Source: Bacteroidia bacterium (lineage in GTDB: Bacteria > Bacteroidota > Bacteroidia > JANWJV01). From it: 42,279 nucleotides of DNA. Shown piece by piece: positions 36,856 through 42,279 of the stretch; position 1 is the stretch's first letter; every line of letters begins with the position of its first letter. The notes below the pieces were generated by a model. That model searched no databases and had not been told where the DNA came from. It saw nothing but the letters and a program-made list of their open reading frames with translations. The position numbers and the translations under genes were made by a program. The stretch covers positions 1-42,279 of the forward strand of contig JANWJV010000044.1 of the NCBI GenBank assembly GCA_025451785.1. Direction: 5' to 3'.

Positions 36856-38337
36856 ATGAGCCCGAAAATCGCAGAGCCGCAATCTGATAAAAAGAAAAAA
36901 GGATACGAAGGGGAGTTAAAGGACTGGATCGTCCTGGAAAAAGCCGCCATTGAGCTTATCTCTATTACCGGCAACTTATGGCTGGAGAAGTCGGTAGAGC
37001 TGGTGATCTTCCGCAACCAGTTGGTTGACCGCAGCGTGAGCGAGATCCTGAACCTGCACCAATACGCCAAGACCATTGTTAAGCAACCCATTATTGTAAC
37101 TGATACGGTGCAGCTGGCCAGGGAGCTCCTCCAGCTCGACCTCGCCCCTTCGCGCATCGACATTGGCCGCCTGAGCGGTGAATGGCTGAAGGAAAAAAAC
37201 AAGCACAAGAATGTATCGGACTTTGTGGGCAAGAAATTAAAAGACCTTATCGGCAAGGAAAAGCGCGCATTGCATCCCAAGGATGTAGTGCTTTATGGCT
37301 TTGGCCGTATCGGCCGCCTGGCCGCCCGTGAACTAATAGCACAGGCAGGCAAAGGCGAACAACTTCGACTGAGAGCGATCGTTACCCGCTCTAATTCAGC
37401 GGAAGACATTATTAAGCGTGCTGATCTTCTGCGTAATGACTCTGTACACGGGCCTTTTCCAGGAACCATCGTTGAAGATACCGAGAACAAGACCCTGATC
37501 GTGAACGGCCATACCATTTTCATGATCGCCGCTTCTAAACCCGAAGAGATCGACTATACTTCCTACGGCATCAACAAAGCGCTGGTGATCGACAACACCG
37601 GTATTTCCCGCGATCGCGATGGCCTCAGCAAACATCTTGCGGGCAAAGGGGTAGGGCAAGTGCTGCTCACCGCCCCCGGTAAAGGCGATATTCCTAACCT
37701 TGTGCATGGTATCAATCATGAAGAATATAAGTCGGACGAGAAGATATTCTCCGCCGCCTCCTGTACCACCAATGCTATTGTACCTGTACTGGCAGTGATC
37801 GAGCGTGGCCTGGGGATCGAACGCGGACATATAGAGACCATCCATTCATACACTAACGACCAGAACCTGCTCGACAACTATCACCCTAAATACCGCAGGG
37901 GCCGTTCGGCTGCCCTCAACATGGTAATCACCGAGACCGGTGCTGACAAGGCAGTAGCGAAAGTACTCCCTCAATTGGCGGGCAAGATCACGGGCAATGC
38001 GGTGCGTGTGCCTACACCCGATGTATCCCTGGCTATTTTGAACCTTACGCTTAAGAAGAACACCAACAAAGAGACCATTAACGAAATGATGAAAGAGGCC
38101 GCGTTGAAAGGCGACCTGGTGGAACAGATACAGTACTCATTCTCCAATGAACTGGTTTCTACCGATTGCATCGGCAATCCCTGCGCGTCAGTATTCGACA
38201 GCCCGGCCACCATCGTATCGAAGGACGGAAAGAGCGTGGTACTGTATGTATGGTACGATAACGAATACGGCTATACCCGGCAGGTGATACGCCTCGCGAA
38301 GCAGATCGCTGATGTAAGAAGACTTACTTATTACTAA
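36856..38337 (+). CDS. gap: Glyceraldehyde-3-phosphate dehydrogenase with ~140-aa N-terminal extension
   Basis: VLYGFGRIGRLAARELI, SAASCTTNAIVPVLAVIERGLGIERGHIETIHSYTNDQNLLD, VRVPTPDVSLAILNL, WYDNEYGYTRQV. Confidence 0.95.
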   Translation: MSPKIAEPQSDKKKKGYEGELKDWIVLEKAAIELISITGNLWLEKSVELVIFRNQLVDRSVSEILNLHQYAKTIVKQPIIVTDTVQLARELLQLDLAPSRIDIGRLSGEWLKEKNKHKNVSDFVGKKLKDLIGKEKRALHPKDVVLYGFGRIGRLAARELIAQAGKGEQLRLRAIVTRSNSAEDIIKRADLLRNDSVHGPFPGTIVEDTENKTLIVNGHTIFMIAASKPEEIDYTSYGINKALVIDNTGISRDRDGLSKHLAGKGVGQVLLTAPGKGDIPNLVHGINHEEYKSDEKIFSAASCTTNAIVPVLAVIERGLGIERGHIETIHSYTNDQNLLDNYHPKYRRGRSAALNMVITETGADKAVAKVLPQLAGKITGNAVRVPTPDVSLAILNLTLKKNTNKETINEMMKEAALKGDLVEQIQYSFSNELVSTDCIGNPCASVFDSPATIVSKDGKSVVLYVWYDNEYGYTRQVIRLAKQIADVRRLTYY

Positions 38338-38377
38338 ACGAAAGAAGCCGGACAATAAAATCCGGCTTCTTTCGTTT
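38336..38377 (+). terminator. Intrinsic terminator downstream of gap
   Basis: AAACGAAAGAAGCCGGA-CAATAAAA-TCCGGCTTCTTTCGTTT, 17-bp perfect stem overlapping the stop codon. Confidence 0.92.
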
Positions 38378-38393
38378 TCTAAAAAAACTTCTG

Positions 38394-38840
38394 ATGAAAA
38401 ACATCCTCCTGCTCCTTTCCTTCGCTTTATTATGTCTCCCCGCCTACTCTATCCAGCAAGGAAAAAAGGAAAAGGGATTTGACAAGAATGGGCAACGCGA
38501 CGGGAAGTGGTGCACCTATTATGACCAGTCGAAGGGCATCAAGGACAAAGTTGGAAAGTATAAGCACGGCGAGCAAGTAGGAAAATGGAAGTACTATACC
38601 CACGAAGGGATCCTTTATAAAGAAGAGCGATATAATCTCCGCAAGCACCGCATCCACACAAAGATCTACAAGAACGGCAAACTGCTAAAGACCGGTAAGG
38701 CTCGCATTGTTGATGAGCCCGATGGCATTCACTATTACTGGTACGGTGAGTGGAAGTACTACAATGAGAATGGCAAGCTGGAGAAGATAATTATTTATGA
38801 CAATGGAAAGGCCGTAAACACCATCATAAAAGACAAATAA
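38394..38840 (+). CDS. Small secreted MORN-variant repeat protein
   Basis: Signal peptide; GKWCTYYDQSKGIKDKVGKYKHGEQVGKWKYYTHEGILYKEE...GEWKYYNENGKLEKI. Confidence 0.8.
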   Translation: MKNILLLLSFALLCLPAYSIQQGKKEKGFDKNGQRDGKWCTYYDQSKGIKDKVGKYKHGEQVGKWKYYTHEGILYKEERYNLRKHRIHTKIYKNGKLLKTGKARIVDEPDGIHYYWYGEWKYYNENGKLEKIIIYDNGKAVNTIIKDK

Positions 38841-38843
38841 GGG

Positions 38844-39890
38844 TCACCACTCCTTTACCAGTACGGGATCCATCCCCGTACGAAAAACAAAGAGCTTTGT
38901 TTTTCCTCCCTCGTAAAACTCCATCTTCATAAAGCCTGTTCGGTCGTCACTGCCGAAAGTGGATGGATGCTTTTGCCTTTTCCTTAGCCGCGTGGTCTTG
39001 CTCCCGGCACCGCTCACGATAAACCTATTGTTTCCTCTCTCAAAGAACTGGAGGTTATGTTCATGCCCGGAGGCGTAAACAACATTCCCGTGCTTCTCAA
39101 TGATCGCCAGCAGCCGCTCACGCATCTTCCCATACCTTGGCTGAGGCAGGTCCTGCGAAAGCAGGCGGTTAAGACCTGCAAGGCCCAATAGCTGGAAGGG
39201 GGTATAATTTACCAGGAACCGTATGGGCTGTCGGCCCCGCGAATGCAAGCCATTGGTATATATAGGATGATGCCCCATGAGAACCACCTGTTTGTTCTGC
39301 TGCTTTCCCATAGTAATAACGCTGTCAAGCTCATGAAAGAAACGTTCGCCTGTTTGCTTTCTAGTGCCCGTGGTCATTACCTTTCCATAATGCAGGAACC
39401 ATTGAGTATCAATGAACACGAACAGCAGCTTATCGTTCGGCGAATAGCAGGAAGGCCCGGGAAAACCGGGCTGAGGCATAAAGGGTATACCGATCTCCCG
39501 AGAGGCTGGCGCATTCTTAGCCGTCCATTCTGCGATGCTGCGATGCTGCGAGCACACCGCTTTCAAGCCTCCTTTTCGTTGCGCATCCCAATCGTGATTG
39601 CCGGGAATAAAACACCACATGCCCTTATAATCTTTTATTAGCGCCAGTTGACAAAAAAGCTTCCTCTCTGTTTTTGGATTAAACCCGTTGGGATAGATGT
39701 TATCGCCAAGGAACACCAGGCCGCTTTTTTTTCCACAGGCGAGGATATTTTTTTGAAGCAGTTTCAATGCGGGTCCCGCCGTTGTATCTTCGCCGGTATC
39801 ACCAATAAGAAATAGTGAGTAATAAGGCGTTTGCCCTGGACTCAAAAAAAAGGATAAACAAAGGCAAAAAGATGCCAGGAAGTTTTTCAT
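38844..39890 (-). CDS. Secreted calcineurin-like metallophosphoesterase
   Basis: LIGDTGED, FLGDNIYP, PGNHDWDAQ, LMGHHPIYT, ASGHEHNLQFFE. Confidence 0.92.
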   Translation of the reverse strand: MKNFLASFCLCLSFFLSPGQTPYYSLFLIGDTGEDTTAGPALKLLQKNILACGKKSGLVFLGDNIYPNGFNPKTERKLFCQLALIKDYKGMWCFIPGNHDWDAQRKGGLKAVCSQHRSIAEWTAKNAPASREIGIPFMPQPGFPGPSCYSPNDKLLFVFIDTQWFLHYGKVMTTGTRKQTGERFFHELDSVITMGKQQNKQVVLMGHHPIYTNGLHSRGRQPIRFLVNYTPFQLLGLAGLNRLLSQDLPQPRYGKMRERLLAIIEKHGNVVYASGHEHNLQFFERGNNRFIVSGAGSKTTRLRKRQKHPSTFGSDDRTGFMKMEFYEGGKTKLFVFRTGMDPVLVKEW

Positions 39891-39968
39891 TGGCCCAATA
39901 TTACGTATTTCTTAAATTAGCAGGGCCGCAACATTAGCCATTATACATCAACCATTAACCATTTTCCA

Positions 39969-40457
39969 ATGCCCTCATTCGATATCGTAAGCAAGACCGA
40001 CCACCAAACGCTTGACAATGCCATTAATGTAGCCCGCAAAGAGATCCTTACGCGTTACGATTTCAGGGAATCGAAAAGCACCATTGACTTCGACAAGAAA
40101 GAAATGATGATCCGCATCGTTACCGAGGATGAGATGCGCGTGAACTCTATTGTTGATGTGATCCGTGCCCGGATGGCCAAGCAACGCCTTGATACTTCCT
40201 GTCTCGATGTAGGCAAGGAACAATATGCCAGCGGAAACATGGTGAAGAAGGACATCAAGATAAAAGAGGGCATCGATAAGGAAACTGCAAAAAAGATCGC
40301 AAAGGACATTAAGGAAAGTAAGCTAAAGGTGCAGCCCCAGATAATGGAGGACCAGGTACGCGTGAGCGGAAAGAAGATCGATGACCTGCAGGCAGTGATC
40401 GCACTCATGCGCCAGGGAAGCTATGGTCTTCCCCTGCAATATGTGAATATGAAATAG
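39969..40457 (+). CDS. yajQ: YajQ-family (DUF520) nucleotide-binding protein
   Basis: MPSFDIVSKTDHQTLDNAINVARKEILTRYDFRESKSTIDFDKKE. Confidence 0.97.
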   Translation: MPSFDIVSKTDHQTLDNAINVARKEILTRYDFRESKSTIDFDKKEMMIRIVTEDEMRVNSIVDVIRARMAKQRLDTSCLDVGKEQYASGNMVKKDIKIKEGIDKETAKKIAKDIKESKLKVQPQIMEDQVRVSGKKIDDLQAVIALMRQGSYGLPLQYVNMK

Positions 40458-40498
40458 CCAGGCAATTTTTGCCGGGCTTGAACGTTAATTAAGAGCTA

Positions 40499-41593
40499 AT
40501 GAAAAAGCCCGTTTCGCTTTTTTTCCTCCTTTTACTTTCCATCTCCTTATTTACCTGCCGTAAAGACGCGGCCATCATTGGAAAAAAGCTGCATATAAAG
40601 GTATTCGTAAAGAACCTGGAGATCCCCTGGGGGATGGACTTTCTTCCGAACGGCGATTTTATCTTCAGCGAACGCGACGGCAAGATCAACTTGCTTAAAA
40701 AAGGCGCTTCAACCTATGATATGGTAATGTTCCGTTTTGTGGAAGTTTCGGAAGGAGGGCTGCTTGGCATCGCTGCCGACCCCGATTTCAGTAATACGCA
40801 GCACATCTATATTTATGAAACAACCACTGCCGACAGCAACCGGGTGGTAAGGCTTAAGCTTGAGAACGATGTTCTTACGGAGGAGAAAATAATCCTGAAA
40901 GGGATCCCGAAAGGCTTTAACCATGACGGGGGCGCGTTGCGCTTCGGCCCTGACGGGTTTTTATACGTGGGGACGGGCGATGCCCTCATCCCCAACCTTG
41001 CCCAGGATAAAAGCTCAATGGCTGGTAAGATCCTTCGCATCGACAAGAACGGCAACGCCGCACCCGGCAATCCCTTTAACAACAGGGTATGGAGCTACGG
41101 GCATCGAAACGTACAGGGCTTCGACTGGAACAAGGATGGAAAGATGATCGCCACAGAGCACGGGCCCACTTCTGAGTTTGGCTGGTGCTGCCACGACGAG
41201 ATCAACCTCATTGAGCCCGGCAAGAACTATGGCTGGCCGCTTGCGCTGGGAGGCACAGAGCAGGACACCCTAACTCCTCCCCTCTATCACTCAGGCAACG
41301 ATACCTGGGCACCTTCAGGCGGTATTTTTATAAATGGGCCTGAATGGACTACCTGGGAAAATAATTTTGTAGCCGCTGGTTTGCGCGGACAAAGGCTCAT
41401 ACGTTTCAGCTTTGATGGCAGTACAACAAGTGTTCTTGAGAAAAACGATACACTAACAGGTGTTTTTGGAAGACTACGAAATATCCTGCAGGCGCCTGAC
41501 GGCTCGATCTATTTCACAAGTTCCAACCTGGGATCTACCAATCCCCTGCCCTTGCCGGGCGACGATAAAATTTACAAGCTCAGTTTCGAGTGA
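40499..41593 (+). CDS. PQQ-dependent glucose/sorbosone-dehydrogenase-like lipoprotein
   Basis: Lipobox ISLFTCRKD; LEIPWGMDFLPNGDFIFSERDGKI, FNHDGGALRFGPDGFLYVGTGD, VWSYGHRNVQGFDW. Confidence 0.93.
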   Translation: MKKPVSLFFLLLLSISLFTCRKDAAIIGKKLHIKVFVKNLEIPWGMDFLPNGDFIFSERDGKINLLKKGASTYDMVMFRFVEVSEGGLLGIAADPDFSNTQHIYIYETTTADSNRVVRLKLENDVLTEEKIILKGIPKGFNHDGGALRFGPDGFLYVGTGDALIPNLAQDKSSMAGKILRIDKNGNAAPGNPFNNRVWSYGHRNVQGFDWNKDGKMIATEHGPTSEFGWCCHDEINLIEPGKNYGWPLALGGTEQDTLTPPLYHSGNDTWAPSGGIFINGPEWTTWENNFVAAGLRGQRLIRFSFDGSTTSVLEKNDTLTGVFGRLRNILQAPDGSIYFTSSNLGSTNPLPLPGDDKIYKLSFE

Positions 41594-42279
41594 TCACCTG
41601 GCCAGGATCATCTTCCGCTTGGCGGTCTCCCCGTTCACGGTAAGTACAAAGTAATAAACGCCGGAGCTGATGTGGTACCTGCTGGCTTCAAAGCGTTCGG
41701 TATACTTGCCGTAATCATATTCTTTGTTGTCAACAAGAGTAGCTATATCTCTGCCAAACATATCCACCACTTTCAAGTTCACCTTTGCCGCTTTATACAG
41801 TTTGAAATTGATATAGGTAGTCTCGTCAAAAGGATTGGGATAGTTCTGGTCGAGGCTGTAAGGTGTAGGGTCTTGCACCTGGTCACTTGTTACGACAGTA
41901 TTCACCAGCGCTGTCCAAACAGAAAGTGCCCCGGCATTGAGGCGCGTCCAAATGGGACGCACTACATTGTTGTAAGCGGAAATGCCTGTGTAATCACCAA
42001 AGAAAGGCCCTGATGTAGGGAGAAAGGGAGAAGCGCTCACTTTGAAATCATAAAAGGTATTGCCTCCATCTTTAGAAAAAGCCAGGTAAACATCGGTTTG
42101 ATCATTGGTATAGCTCCTTCGGTCGTAATAACAGAACCATAGATAACCTGTCTTCTGATCGATAATAAAAGAAGTAAAGAACTGCTGTTTACCAGCGGCA
42201 TCCTGGTTCACACGCTTGGGCGCGCTCCAGGTAGCACCGCCATCGGTCGATTTCACCATCCACACATCGGTATCGGTGA
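41594..42279 (-). CDS. T9SS type A sorting-domain protein with BNR/sialidase-like repeats, truncated by the window edge
   Basis: STDGGATWSAPKRVN and SKDGGNTFYDF; C-terminal YSLDQNYPNPFDETTYINF...SSGVYYFVLTVNGETAKRKMILAR. Frame stays open (TDTDVWMVKS) to the right edge. Confidence 0.9.
   Translation of the reverse strand, partial: TDTDVWMVKSTDGGATWSAPKRVNQDAAGKQQFFTSFIIDQKTGYLWFCYYDRRSYTNDQTDVYLAFSKDGGNTFYDFKVSASPFLPTSGPFFGDYTGISAYNNVVRPIWTRLNAGALSVWTALVNTVVTSDQVQDPTPYSLDQNYPNPFDETTYINFKLYKAAKVNLKVVDMFGRDIATLVDNKEYDYGKYTERFEASRYHISSGVYYFVLTVNGETAKRKMILAR

Overview
A 42.3-kb chromosomal window whose gene content and promoter style point to a Bacteroidetes (Bacteroidota) bacterium: type IX secretion (T9SS) sorting-domain proteins, TAnnTTTG-type -7 boxes, mostly no Shine-Dalgarno, and a 287-aa housekeeping sigma factor. 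Core genes I recognise are recA, uvrA, nth, bcp-type peroxiredoxin, dapF, an HtrA/Deg protease, rpoD, a GAPDH with an N-terminal extension, yajQ and one tRNA-Asp(GTC). Accessory or surface genes include a cluster of beta-barrel/TSP3/SPOR-like envelope proteins (5.1-9.8 kb), a 1450-aa T9SS adhesin-like protein with internal repeats, a lone receiver-domain protein, an ECF sigma / FGE-domain membrane protein / VWA / barrel gene run (17.3-21.6 kb), a YD-repeat protein, a metallophosphoesterase and a PQQ-type sugar dehydrogenase. Items worth a second look: (1) a solitary GIY-YIG nuclease gene bracketed by near-identical 50-bp direct repeats next to tRNA-Asp, with a 12-bp copy of the tRNA boundary on its other side; (2) a putative ECF sigma factor paired with an FGE-sulfatase-domain membrane protein and linked to VWA and barrel genes; (3) a split versus fused barrel/SPOR architecture in neighbouring genes; (4) a terminator-like hairpin plus U-tract inside the signal-peptide codons of the gene overlapping the recA stop; (5) a 55-aa ORF below the ORF-track cutoff downstream of an ECF sigma gene, plus a duplicated SD-like leader; (6) a 21-bp-phased direct repeat in front of uvrA. 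No CRISPR array, rRNA, transposase or phage module was seen. All calls come from reading the sequence; no database search was run.
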